Part shown: piece after piece, positions 56,294 to 64,000 of the stretch
How the letters are laid out: the number at the start of each line of letters is the position of its first letter
How positions within the stretch are numbered: the first letter of the stretch is position 1
Origin: Sphingomonas sp.
Lineage (GTDB): Bacteria > Pseudomonadota > Alphaproteobacteria > Sphingomonadales > Sphingomonadaceae
NCBI GenBank assembly: GCA_025981625.1
Contig: JAICXF010000001.1
Coordinates: 1-64,000 of the forward strand
Reading direction: 5' to 3'
Length of the DNA: 64,000 nucleotides
Notes under the pieces: model-generated
Told to the model about the DNA's origin: nothing
The model's input: the letters and a program-made list of their open reading frames with translations, nothing else
Databases searched by the model: none
Program-made: the position numbers and the translations under genes

Positions 56294-57007
56294 ATGCACG
56301 CGCTTGCGAACCCCGCGCGATTCCTGCGCCTTGCCCGGCCGCTGACGGTCTGGTTGCTGCTGCTCGGGCTCGCGCTGGCGATCACCGGGATGGCCGCGGG
56401 GTTGACCCTTACGCCGCCCGACTATCTTCAGGGCGAGACCGTCCGCATCATGTACATCCATGTGCCTTCGGCGTGGCTCGGCATGGCTGGATGGGCGGGG
56501 ATTGCCGGAGCATCCGTCAGCCAGCTGGTGTGGCGGCACCCATTGGCGGCGTTCGCCGGCCGCGCAATCGCACCGGCGGGAGCCACGTTCGCTGCAATCT
56601 GCCTCATCACCGGCTCGATCTGGGGCCGTCCGACCTGGGGCACCTGGTGGGAATGGGACGGGCGGCTGACCTCGATGCTCGTCCTGTTCTTTCTCTACCT
56701 CGGCTACATCGCTCTTGCGTCGGCCGAGCGCGAACGCGGCGGGGAAGGGTGCATCACCGCCATCTATGGGCTCGTCGGCGCCATCAACCTGCCGATCATT
56801 CACTATTCGGTCCTGTGGTGGCGCACCCTGCACCAGGGCGAAAGCATCGGTCTCACCGGCTCGACCATCGACAACTCGATCCTGTGGCCGCTCCCGCTGA
56901 CCATGTTCGGCTTCACTTGCCTGTTCGGTGCCGCGGTGCTGATGCGCATGCGCGCCGAGCTTGCCGAAGCGAAGGTCGAGGCGCGGATGCGGAGGCTCGG
57001 CCAGTGA
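56294..57007 (+). CDS. ccmC: Heme exporter/handling protein CcmC
   Basis: 237 residues, six TM helices and the tryptophan-rich haem motif WGTWWEWDGRLTS. CcmC passes haem to CcmE in the periplasm for cytochrome c maturation. It starts 10 nt after the dehydrogenase stop and overlaps ccmD as GTGA. First gene of ccmCDEFGHI; ccmA and ccmB are not upstream. Confidence 0.95.
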   Translation: MHALANPARFLRLARPLTVWLLLLGLALAITGMAAGLTLTPPDYLQGETVRIMYIHVPSAWLGMAGWAGIAGASVSQLVWRHPLAAFAGRAIAPAGATFAAICLITGSIWGRPTWGTWWEWDGRLTSMLVLFFLYLGYIALASAERERGGEGCITAIYGLVGAINLPIIHYSVLWWRTLHQGESIGLTGSTIDNSILWPLPLTMFGFTCLFGAAVLMRMRAELAEAKVEARMRRLGQ

Positions 57008-57132
57008 ACCAATGGGCATTCGTGTTCGCCGCTTATGCGGTCGCCGGCGCGCTGACGGTCGCGTTGCTGCTGTGGGCGTTCGCGTCGATGCGGCGTGCCG
57101 AGGCCGCCGCCGACGCACTCACGCGCCGATGA
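57004..57132 (+). CDS. ccmD: Heme exporter protein CcmD
   Basis: 42 residues, a single TM helix (FVFAAYAVAGALTVALLLWA) followed by a basic tail (SMRRAEAAADALTRR), the usual shape of CcmD. It starts at GTG overlapping ccmC and overlaps ccmE by 4 nt (ATGA). It helps release holo-CcmE from the CcmABC complex. Confidence 0.85.
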   Translation: MNQWAFVFAAYAVAGALTVALLLWAFASMRRAEAAADALTRR

Positions 57133-57569
57133 AACCGAAGAGCCAGCGCCTGGTGCTGGTCACTGCCGCCGCCATTGCGGTGCTGGTCGCCGTGCTGCTC
57201 GCGATGTGGGGCCTGCGGAGCCAGGCGTCTTTCTTCTACACGCCGGCGGATGTGGTTGCGGGAAAGGCGGCGGACAGAGCCCCGGCGCGTCTCGGTGGAA
57301 TGGTGAAGCGCGGCTCGATCTCGCGTGGTCCAGACGGCGTGACGATCCGATTTGTCCTCACCGACGGCAAAGCCGAAACGCCGGTCCTGTACCGGGGAAT
57401 CGTCCCCGAGTTGTTCCGCGAGGGAAGCGGCGCGGTCGCTGAAGGCAAGATGCAGGACGGCACCTTCGTCGCCGAGACCATCCTCGCCAAGCACGACGAG
57501 CGCTACATGCCGCCCCAACTCGGCAATCTCGCCGCCGAGCACCGGGCGGGGAAGACGTTGGTTAAGTGA
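57129..57569 (+). CDS. ccmE: Cytochrome c maturation haem chaperone CcmE
   Basis: 146 residues: an N-terminal TM anchor (LVLVTAAAIAVLVAVLLAM) and a periplasmic OB fold (FFYTPADVV, RLGGMVKRGSI, YRGIVPELFREG) with the haem-binding histidine in ETILAKHDERYMPP. It carries haem covalently to the CcmFGH ligation complex. It overlaps both ccmD and ccmF by 4 nt. Confidence 0.96.
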   Translation: MKPKSQRLVLVTAAAIAVLVAVLLAMWGLRSQASFFYTPADVVAGKAADRAPARLGGMVKRGSISRGPDGVTIRFVLTDGKAETPVLYRGIVPELFREGSGAVAEGKMQDGTFVAETILAKHDERYMPPQLGNLAAEHRAGKTLVK

Positions 57570-59500
57570 TCGCTGAAGCAGGCCTTGCCGCGCTTTGGCT
57601 CGCCGCCGCACTCGCCGCTTACCAGGTCCTGCTGACTTTTCTCGCGCTTCGCAGTGACATCGAGGTTGCAAGGGCGATGCGCGCGGTCGCCGTGGTGCAG
57701 GGGCTGCTCACTCTGTTCGCCTTCGCGATGCTGCTGCTCGTGTTCGCGACGAGTGACATGTCGGTGGCTCTGGTGTTCGCCAACAGCAGCAGCGTCAAGC
57801 CATTCATCTACAAGGTGGCGGGCGCATGGGGAAACCACGAGGGCTCGATGCTCATGTGGGTGACGATCCTGGCTGTCGCGGGCGCGTTCCTCGCGCTCTT
57901 CTCAAGGCGCACCGGCGAGCGAACCCTGGTTGCCGCATTGGGTAGCCAGGCAGTGCTCGCGATCGGCTTCTACGCCTTCCTGCTGATCGCCTCCAATCCG
58001 TTTGCCCGGCTGTTCCCGGCACCGTCGGACGGGCAGGGGCTCAATCCCTTGCTTCAGGACCCGGGGCTCGCGTTCCACCCCCCGACCCTTTACCTCGGCT
58101 ACGTCGGACTGTCGGTTGCATTCAGTCTTGCCGTCGGCGCGCTCTTGACTCGCGAGGTGGATAGCCGACTGGCCCGGGCCATGCGGCCATGGGTGCTCGG
58201 CGCGTGGATCCTGCTTAGCCTGGGGATCACCGCCGGAAGCTACTGGGCCTATTACGAGCTCGGCTGGGGCGGCTACTGGTTCTGGGACCCGGTTGAGAAT
58301 GCGTCCCTGATGCCGTGGCTGGCGGCCACCGCATTGCTCCACTCGATCAACGTGCTCGCGGCCCGTGGAGCGCTGAAGGCGTGGACGATGATGCTCGCGG
58401 TCATCGCATTCTCGATGTCGATGGTCGGCACCTTTCTCGTCCGTTCAGGCATCCTGACCTCGGTTCATGCCTTTGCGATCGATCCTGAGCGCGGCACCTT
58501 TCTCCTGTTCCTGCTCGCCATCTACGTCGGTGCAGCGTTCATCCTGTTCGCCGTCCGCGGTGCGACGCTGAAGGAAGGGGCGCCGTTCGAGCTGGTGAGC
58601 CGGGAGAGCGGACTGGTGGTCAATAATCTGATCCTCACCGTCATCCTCGGCATCGTTTTCCTCGGGACGCTTTATCCATTGTTCGTCGAGGCGCTGAGCG
58701 GCGAGAAGCTCTCGGTCGGCGCGCCATACTTTAACGCCGTCGCGGGACCCCTCGCACTCGTTCTTGCGATACTCGTCGGCGTCGGCCCTCTGCTGAGCTG
58801 GCGGCGTGAGCGGCGACCGATCTTGAAAAAACTCACCATCCCGGCGCTCCTCGGAGCGATCGTACTAGCGGTGACGATCATTCTTGCTCCCGAGATCAGG
58901 ATCCTGCCGCGGCTAGGCTTCGTGGTCGCCGCGTACCTTGCCGCCGCGAGCATGCTGCCGCTCGTCGGCCGCAATCCCGTACGCGCGCCGCTCGCAACCT
59001 GGGGCATGGTGATCGCACATTTCGGAATCGCCGTGGCGCTCGCCGGAATGGCCGCCAACGCGTCCTTCACGGTTGAGCGGCTTGCCGTCGCGAAGACTGG
59101 CGAAGTGCTGACGGTGGGTCCGTGGCAGGTGCTGCTCGCTGGCGTGACGCCCACGGCCGGGAAAAACTTCACCGCGCTGGAAGCCGAGCTTCGGGCAACG
59201 CGCGGTGACACGATCATCACGCTGAGGCCGCAGACGCGATACTTTTCCGACCCGCCGACGGAAACCAACGAGACGGCCATCCAGACCTACTGGGACGGCC
59301 AGCTCTATACGGTCATTGGAAAGCCGGACCCTTCGGGCGGTTGGCAGCTGAGGCTGTGGTGGAAGCCCTTCGTTACGCTGATCTGGGCCGGGGGCGCATT
59401 GATCGCGATCGGCGGCGCGCTGGCACTGCTCGGGCGGTTATGGCGGTTGCGCCGTCGCCGCCGGACTTACGCCGAGTGGGGGCGGGAGCGCTACGCATGA
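57566..59500 (+). CDS. ccmF: Cytochrome c haem lyase subunit CcmF
   Basis: 644 residues with about 14 TM helices, the tryptophan motif GGYWFWDPVENASLMPWL and the conserved VGTFLVRSGILTSVHAFA. CcmF is the core of the haem ligation machinery. It starts at GTG overlapping ccmE (GTGA) and is followed by ccmG with a 4-nt overlap. Confidence 0.97.
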   Translation: MIAEAGLAALWLAAALAAYQVLLTFLALRSDIEVARAMRAVAVVQGLLTLFAFAMLLLVFATSDMSVALVFANSSSVKPFIYKVAGAWGNHEGSMLMWVTILAVAGAFLALFSRRTGERTLVAALGSQAVLAIGFYAFLLIASNPFARLFPAPSDGQGLNPLLQDPGLAFHPPTLYLGYVGLSVAFSLAVGALLTREVDSRLARAMRPWVLGAWILLSLGITAGSYWAYYELGWGGYWFWDPVENASLMPWLAATALLHSINVLAARGALKAWTMMLAVIAFSMSMVGTFLVRSGILTSVHAFAIDPERGTFLLFLLAIYVGAAFILFAVRGATLKEGAPFELVSRESGLVVNNLILTVILGIVFLGTLYPLFVEALSGEKLSVGAPYFNAVAGPLALVLAILVGVGPLLSWRRERRPILKKLTIPALLGAIVLAVTIILAPEIRILPRLGFVVAAYLAAASMLPLVGRNPVRAPLATWGMVIAHFGIAVALAGMAANASFTVERLAVAKTGEVLTVGPWQVLLAGVTPTAGKNFTALEAELRATRGDTIITLRPQTRYFSDPPTETNETAIQTYWDGQLYTVIGKPDPSGGWQLRLWWKPFVTLIWAGGALIAIGGALALLGRLWRLRRRRRTYAEWGRERYA

Positions 59501-60024
59501 GCCGCGGCCTCCGCCTGATCCCGATCATCCTGCTCGTCTGGATTGTGGTTGGACTTGCGTGGCGGCTGATCAGGCCGCCTGACACCGCCATTCCTTCGCA
59601 GATGGTCAACCTCGCCGTGCCGCGGTTCAGTCTGCAGCCCATCGCGTCCGGCAAGCCGGGACTCACCACAAGCGACCTCGCGACCGGCCAACCGAAACTG
59701 CTGAACGTCTTCGCGAGCTGGTGTGTGCCGTGCATCGGCGAAGCGCCGGTCCTCAACGAGCTGCAGCAGCGTGGCGTGAAGATCGATGCGATAGCCATTC
59801 GAGATACGCCCGAAGCGGTAACGGGATTCCTCGCGCGCAACGGCGATCCCTATGAACGGGTCGGCTCCGATCCGCAGAGCAATGTCCAGATCGCCTTGGG
59901 CTCGTCGGGCGTTCCCGAGACCTTCGTCGTCGACGGGCGCGGAGTGATCCGGCGCCAGTACATCGGTCCGCTCAGCGCCTCGAACGTACCCGGGGTGATC
60001 CGCGAGCTGGAGCAGCTGCGATGA
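59497..60024 (+). CDS. ccmG: Thiol:disulfide interchange protein CcmG/DsbE
   Basis: 175 residues: an N-terminal TM anchor (LIPIILLVWIVVGLAW) and a periplasmic thioredoxin-like domain with NVFASWCVPCIGEAP (active-site CxxC) and SSGVPETFVVDGRG. It reduces apocytochrome c disulfides. ATG overlaps ccmF; ccmH overlaps its end. Confidence 0.95.
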   Translation: MSRGLRLIPIILLVWIVVGLAWRLIRPPDTAIPSQMVNLAVPRFSLQPIASGKPGLTTSDLATGQPKLLNVFASWCVPCIGEAPVLNELQQRGVKIDAIAIRDTPEAVTGFLARNGDPYERVGSDPQSNVQIALGSSGVPETFVVDGRGVIRRQYIGPLSASNVPGVIRELEQLR

Positions 60025-60431
60025 ACCGGTTTGCTCTGCTCATTGCGATGCTTTTGGCACAGCCGCTGCTGGCCGACAGCAATCTCCCGCCGGCCTATTG
60101 GTCGGACCGGCAACTTCCCGATCCAAAGCAGGAGGCGCGGGCGGAGGCGCTAATGGCGGAGATCCGTTGCCTTGTTTGCCAGGGCCAGTCGATCGCCGAT
60201 TCCGACGCCGAACTTGCGGGCGACATGCGCGACCTCGTCCGGCGTAGGATCGCGGCAGGGGACAAGCCGGCGGCCATTCGGGCATGGCTGATCCAGCGAT
60301 ACGGCAGCTGGATCAGTTACAAGCCGACCGCCGAGGCCGCGGCATGGCCGCTGTGGCTTGCGCCCCTGGCATTGCTGCTGGTCGGAGCATGGCTGATCCG
60401 CCGGCGCATCCGGGTCAGGACTCCCCGCTGA
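60021..60431 (+). CDS. ccmH: Cytochrome c maturation protein CcmH
   Basis: 136 residues: a signal peptide (FALLIAMLLAQPLLADS), the reactive RCLVCQGQ motif in EIRCLVCQGQSIADSDAELA and a C-terminal TM helix (WLAPLALLLVGAWLIRRR). It holds apocytochrome c in a reduced complex with CcmG and CcmF. The start overlaps ccmG, and its stop shares one base with the ccmI start (TGATG). Confidence 0.95.
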   Translation: MNRFALLIAMLLAQPLLADSNLPPAYWSDRQLPDPKQEARAEALMAEIRCLVCQGQSIADSDAELAGDMRDLVRRRIAAGDKPAAIRAWLIQRYGSWISYKPTAEAAAWPLWLAPLALLLVGAWLIRRRIRVRTPR

Positions 60432-61045
60432 TGGGTTGGGTCACTCTGTTGGTGCTGGTCGCGGTCAGCCTCGCGGTTCTGTGGACCTTGCGAGTGCGCG
60501 GCGGCTTGCTGACCGCGAGCGCTGCGGCGCTGTTGCTTGGCGCATCGGGCTACGCGTTCCAGGGCAGCCCCGACCTTCCCGGATCGCCGGCGGCCGGCAA
60601 CCAGGCCGGCGACCTCTTCCCGCTGACCGATGCGCGCCACGCATTTTTCGGCTATTTCAGTCCGGAGGAAAGTTGGCTTCGAATGTCCGAAGCACTCGCC
60701 CGCGACGGCAACAGCGCGGACGCGATCGGGATCCTTCAGAACGCAGTGAAGCGCTATCCGGGCAGTGCGGAGCTGTGGATCGGTCTCGCTAACGCGCTGG
60801 TCGACCAAGGCCGCGGTCTTACTCCGCCCGCGGAACTCGCGTATCAGCGTGCAGCGCAAGTCGCGCCGGGCCACCCGGCCGCGCCGTTCTTCTATGGCCT
60901 GGCCCTCGCGCGCTCCGGAGACCGGCAAGGAGCAATCGAGATCTGGCAGCGAATCCTGATGACAGCGCCGAAGGACGCGAGCTGGCGACCGCTTGTCGAG
61001 CACGCCGTGGCGGCGCTCAGTTCGCCGACGCCCGACCGCCGCTAA
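60431..61045 (+). CDS. ccmI: TPR protein CcmI/CycH-like
   Basis: 204 residues: two N-terminal TM helices (LLVLVAVSLAVLWTL; LTASAAALLLGASGYAF) and a C-terminal TPR region (DAIGILQNAVKRYPGSAELWIGL; AYQRAAQVAPGHPAAPFFYGLALARSG). The C-terminal haem-lyase chaperone domain of the longer rhizobial CycH is missing. It probably presents apocytochrome c to the ligation complex. Last ccm gene; it overlaps the convergent ald by 4 nt. Confidence 0.85.
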   Translation: MGWVTLLVLVAVSLAVLWTLRVRGGLLTASAAALLLGASGYAFQGSPDLPGSPAAGNQAGDLFPLTDARHAFFGYFSPEESWLRMSEALARDGNSADAIGILQNAVKRYPGSAELWIGLANALVDQGRGLTPPAELAYQRAAQVAPGHPAAPFFYGLALARSGDRQGAIEIWQRILMTAPKDASWRPLVEHAVAALSSPTPDRR

Positions 61046-62142
61046 GCGGGGTCGTATTCGAGTCCGAGCGCTTCGGCGACCGCCTGGTGGCGGATCTTGC
61101 CGCCCGAGACATTCAGCCCGTTCGCGAGGTTCGGATCCTGCCGCATAGCTTCCTCCGCGCCGAGCTTCGCGATCTTCAACGCGAACGGCAGCGTGGCGTT
61201 GTTCAGTGCAAACGCGCTGGTCCGGGCAACCGCGCCGGGCATGTTGGCGACGCAATAATGGATGATCCCGTCGACCTCGTAGACAGGGTCGGCGTGGGTC
61301 GTCGCGTGCGATGTTTCGAAGCAGCCGCCCTGGTCGATCGCGATATCGACGAGCACCGATCCGCGCTTCATCGTCTTCAGCATCTGGCGGGTGACGAGCT
61401 TGGGCGCCGCGGCGCCGGGGACCAGCACCGCCCCGATCACCAGTTCGGCCTCCTTCACCGCATTGGCGATCGCGGCACGTGAGGCGTAGGCGGTCTTGAT
61501 CTGGCTCGAAAAGAACATGTCGAGCTCGGCCAGCCGGTCGTTATTGATGTCGTAGATGGTGACGTCGGCGCGCATGCCCGTAGCCATTTGGGCGGCGTTG
61601 ACCCCGGCCACGCCACCGCCGAGGATCGCGACCTTGGCGGGCGCAACGCCCGGAACGCCGCCGAGCAGGACGCCGCGACCGCCTTGCTCCTTCTCGAGAT
61701 AATGGGCGCCGACCTGGACCGACATTCGGCCCGCGACCTCGCTCATCGGCTTGAGCAGCGGAAGTGACCCGTTGCGGGCGGTGACCGTCTCGTAGGCGAT
61801 GCAGGTCGCGCCAGACTTCATCAGGCCTTCCGCCTGCGGCTTGTCGGCCGCGAGGTGGAGGTAGGTAAACAGAATCTGGTTTGGCTTTAGGAGGGCGATC
61901 TCCTGCGGCTGCGGTTCCTTGACCTTGACGATCATCTCGGCGGCATCGAACACCGAGCGCGCGTCCGGAAGGATCTTCGCGCCGGCCTTCTCATAGGCAG
62001 CATCGGGGCAGTCGATCCCGGTGCCGGCCCCGGTCTCGACGAAGAGTTCGTGATCGTGCGCCACCAGCTCGGCGACCGAAGCAGGCGTCAGGCCGACCCG
62101 ATATTCGTGGACCTTGATCTCCTTTGGTACCCCGATGCGCAT
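61042..62142 (-). CDS. ald: Alanine dehydrogenase
   Basis: 366 residues: [37 protein letters not shown], the NAD-binding [17 protein letters not shown], and [22 protein letters not shown]. It interconverts L-alanine and pyruvate with NAD+. The start ATG is at 62142, 26 bp from a 17-mer shared with the lon promoter region. It overlaps ccmI by 4 nt. Confidence 0.97.
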   Translation of the reverse strand: MRIGVPKEIKVHEYRVGLTPASVAELVAHDHELFVETGAGTGIDCPDAAYEKAGAKILPDARSVFDAAEMIVKVKEPQPQEIALLKPNQILFTYLHLAADKPQAEGLMKSGATCIAYETVTARNGSLPLLKPMSEVAGRMSVQVGAHYLEKEQGGRGVLLGGVPGVAPAKVAILGGGVAGVNAAQMATGMRADVTIYDINNDRLAELDMFFSSQIKTAYASRAAIANAVKEAELVIGAVLVPGAAAPKLVTRQMLKTMKRGSVLVDIAIDQGGCFETSHATTHADPVYEVDGIIHYCVANMPGAVARTSAFALNNATLPFALKIAKLGAEEAMRQDPNLANGLNVSGGKIRHQAVAEALGLEYDPA

Positions 62143-62167
62143 TGGTACGTTTGCTCCGCTCGTAGTG

Positions 62168-62184
62168 GTTGCGCGGGCCTATAG
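62168..62184. promoter_or_regulatory. Second copy of the lon-upstream 17-mer
   Basis: GTTGCGCGGGCCTATAG is identical to 51235-51251. Read on the reverse strand it gives CTATAGGCCCGCGCAAC, which places a -10-like CTATAG just upstream of ald; read forward, it lies 136 bp upstream of kup. Its exact repetition in two divergent intergenic regions is unlikely by chance. Confidence 0.45.
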
Positions 62185-62319
62185 ACGGGCTTTTCGCCCC
62201 TGTCCCGTCCGATTGCGGGGCCAGAACGGCAGTGCTAGTGGGGCGCCGCTGCGATCGAGGTCCTCGGGTGCGGCGCAGGGAATGCAAGTTCGCGGTCTGT
62301 CGAGTCAGAATCTCACCAA

Positions 62320-64000
62320 ATGAACATCACCGCGACCGGGGGCGCAGTCACTGAAGCCCCGCAAGATGGCGGCCAGGGCCATGCCCAGGGCCCGCTCTAC
62401 AAGCTCGTCATCGGCGCGATCGGCATCGTCTATGGCGACATCGGCACCTCGCCGATCTACGCCTTTCGCGAGACGTTCGCCGGACACCATGTGCTTCGGG
62501 TCGACCAGGTTCACATCTTCGGCGTTCTGAGCCTGATCTTCTGGTCGATGATGATCATCGTGACCCTGAAATACGTCACGATCATCATGCGGGCGGACAA
62601 CAAGGGCGAGGGCGGCAGCCTTGCGCTACTGGCGCTGATCAACCGGACGCTCGGCGGCAAGAAGAAATGGACCAGCGGTGTCGTGATGCTCGGCGTGTTC
62701 GCGACTGCCCTGTTCTATGGCGATTCGATGATCACCCCCGCCGTCACGGTGCTCTCGGCAGTCGAGGGATTGGAGACGGTGAACCCCGGTTTTGCGGAGT
62801 TCGTCATTCCGATTGCCCTTGCGATCCTGATTGGCCTCTTCGCCATCCAGGCGCGTGGCACGGCCCGCGTCGGGCTGATGTTCGGACCGGTGATGATCCT
62901 CTACTTCATCGCGCTTGCGGTGCTTGGCATCATGCACATCGTCGACAAGCCTTATGTGCTGCTGGCGATGTTGAACCCGCTGAACGCGGTGTATTTCTTC
63001 ACTTCCGACTTCACGCGGGCGTTTGTCGCGCTCGGATCCGTCGTTCTCGCGGTGACGGGCGCGGAAGCGCTGTATGCTGACATGGGCCACTTCGGCCGCA
63101 AGCCGATCCGGGTCTCGTGGGTGTACTTCGTGCTCCCGGCGCTGCTTCTCAATTATCTTGGCCAGGGCGCGATGATCCTCTCGGCGGACGCGGCGACCGC
63201 GGCCGCGAAGATCAAGGATCCGTTTTTCTATCTTGCTCCGGATTCGCTGCGCCTGCCGCTGGTGCTGATCGCGACGGCGGCATCGATCATCGCCAGCCAG
63301 GCGGTGATTTCGGGAGCCTTCTCGGTCACCCAGCAAGCGATCCAGCTCGGCTTCGTCCCGCGGCTTCGGATCACCCACACCAGCGAGAGCGCGGCGGGGC
63401 AGATCTACATCCCGATCGTCAACTGGGCGCTGATGATCATGGTCCTGCTGCTGGTCCTGACGTTCCGCAGCTCGTCGAACCTGACCGGCGCCTATGGTAT
63501 CGCCGTGGTCGGCGCGATGCTGATCGACAGCGTGCTCATCTCGGTCGTCCTTCGGCAGATGTGGAACTGGAATCGCTTCGCGGTCGCAGGGCTGCTCGCG
63601 CTCTTCTTCCTCGTCGACTTCTCCTATTTGTCCGCGAACCTGCTCAAGATCCCCGCGGGCGGCTGGTTCCCCCTGCTGGTCGGAGGCATTGCGTTCACGC
63701 TGCTGACGACCTGGGCGAAGGGACGGCAGCTGATGATCAGCCGGATGAACGAGGCGAGCCTGCCGATGGAAATTTTCATCAAGTCGGCGGCACCGAGCGC
63801 CGCCCGGGTTCCCGGGACAGCGGTGTTCATGACCAGCTCGGCCAGCGGCGTGCCGCATGCGCTGCTTCATAACCTCAAGCACAACAAGGTGCTCCACGAG
63901 CGCGTCATCCTGCTCACCGTCCGGATCGAGGATGTTCCTTACGTGGCTGACGCCAAACGGCTCGAAGAGAAAGACTATGGAGCGGGCTTCTACCGAGTCC
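62320..64000 (+). CDS. kup: Low-affinity potassium transporter Kup, 5' part
   Basis: About 560 residues are in the window before it runs off the end. The N-terminal KUP motif [17 protein letters not shown] and the next motifs [48 protein letters not shown] and [10 protein letters not shown] are all present, with about 12 TM helices (the last near residue 460) and the beginning of the cytosolic C-terminal domain ([20 protein letters not shown]). It imports K+ with H+. ATG 62320 ([12 protein letters not shown]) is the natural start; the stop lies beyond 64000. Confidence 0.96.
   Translation, partial: MNITATGGAVTEAPQDGGQGHAQGPLYKLVIGAIGIVYGDIGTSPIYAFRETFAGHHVLRVDQVHIFGVLSLIFWSMMIIVTLKYVTIIMRADNKGEGGSLALLALINRTLGGKKKWTSGVVMLGVFATALFYGDSMITPAVTVLSAVEGLETVNPGFAEFVIPIALAILIGLFAIQARGTARVGLMFGPVMILYFIALAVLGIMHIVDKPYVLLAMLNPLNAVYFFTSDFTRAFVALGSVVLAVTGAEALYADMGHFGRKPIRVSWVYFVLPALLLNYLGQGAMILSADAATAAAKIKDPFFYLAPDSLRLPLVLIATAASIIASQAVISGAFSVTQQAIQLGFVPRLRITHTSESAAGQIYIPIVNWALMIMVLLLVLTFRSSSNLTGAYGIAVVGAMLIDSVLISVVLRQMWNWNRFAVAGLLALFFLVDFSYLSANLLKIPAGGWFPLLVGGIAFTLLTTWAKGRQLMISRMNEASLPMEIFIKSAAPSAARVPGTAVFMTSSASGVPHALLHNLKHNKVLHERVILLTVRIEDVPYVADAKRLEEKDYGAGFYRV

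Noticed and set aside
62626..63897. A 423-codon open frame on the - strand
   Set aside because: It is antisense to the clear kup coding region and reads as a charged low-complexity chain.

Overview
This window reads as an ordinary, gene-dense chromosomal segment of an alphaproteobacterium, most likely in the Sphingomonadales (Sphingomonas and relatives). The reasons are the high G+C content, the ChvG/ChvI-HprK-RapZ-PTS cluster beside an ATP-type pckA, the CckA hybrid kinase, the short HprK lacking the N-terminal domain, the LptD-SurA-PdxA-RsmA cluster, and several families of inverted intergenic repeats. There are no insertion sequences, phage genes, CRISPR arrays, rRNA genes or toxin-antitoxin or defence cassettes that I can support. 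Assignments come from reading translations and recognising motifs; no database search was run.

Layout. 1-7.8 kb: end of recA, a Bcr/CflA-type efflux pump, a Tat-exported M24 peptidase, a dicarboxylate symporter, a Cys-rich copper-binding four-helix protein, rmuC, a COG3650 lipoprotein and a SpoU methyltransferase. 7.9-14.1 kb: a reverse operon chvI-chvG-hprK-rapZ-EIIA(Man)-ptsH, divergent from pckA, with a well-defined pckA promoter and two operator-like palindromes between them. 14.2-25.6 kb: a small unknown gene, nfeD-qmcA, a CitE-like lyase, guaB, an RsmB-type methyltransferase, a TPR protein, then the reverse operon lptD-surA-pdxA-rsmA. 25.8-39.8 kb: pepA-holC-ndk, a membrane protein, cardiolipin synthase, a YjbR protein, purMN, an exported unknown gene translationally coupled to hda, an I78 inhibitor-like lipoprotein, rnd, aspS, a degenerate PPK2-like protein and greB.

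39.8-55.2 kb: soluble lytic transglycosylase, dapA-smpB-DUF2062, cckA with a REC-only protein, an alpha/beta hydrolase, clpX, three reverse genes (ICMT-like, L,D-transpeptidase, a 70-aa acidic protein), lon, hupB, tRNA-Val(CAC), a Crp-family regulator and tRNA-His(GTG). 55.2-64 kb: a leucine/phenylalanine-type dehydrogenase, a compact ccmCDEFGHI cytochrome c maturation operon without ccmAB, alanine dehydrogenase, and the 5' part of kup, which runs off the window.

The genes are mostly housekeeping: proteolysis (Lon, ClpX), envelope building (LptD, SurA, Slt, L,D-transpeptidase, Cls), cell-cycle control (CckA, Hda), nucleotide synthesis (GuaB, PurM, PurN, Ndk) and carbon-state signalling (ChvGI, PTS, HprK, PckA). 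Many neighbours overlap by 1-8 nt, and five of ten convergent pairs overlap by exactly 4 nt at their stop codons. I found no clear new multi-gene system. The most rewarding leads are regulatory (the pckA control region, a 20-nt palindrome beside the Crp-family gene, a 17-mer shared by two divergent promoter regions) plus a PPK2-like protein that has lost key catalytic residues.
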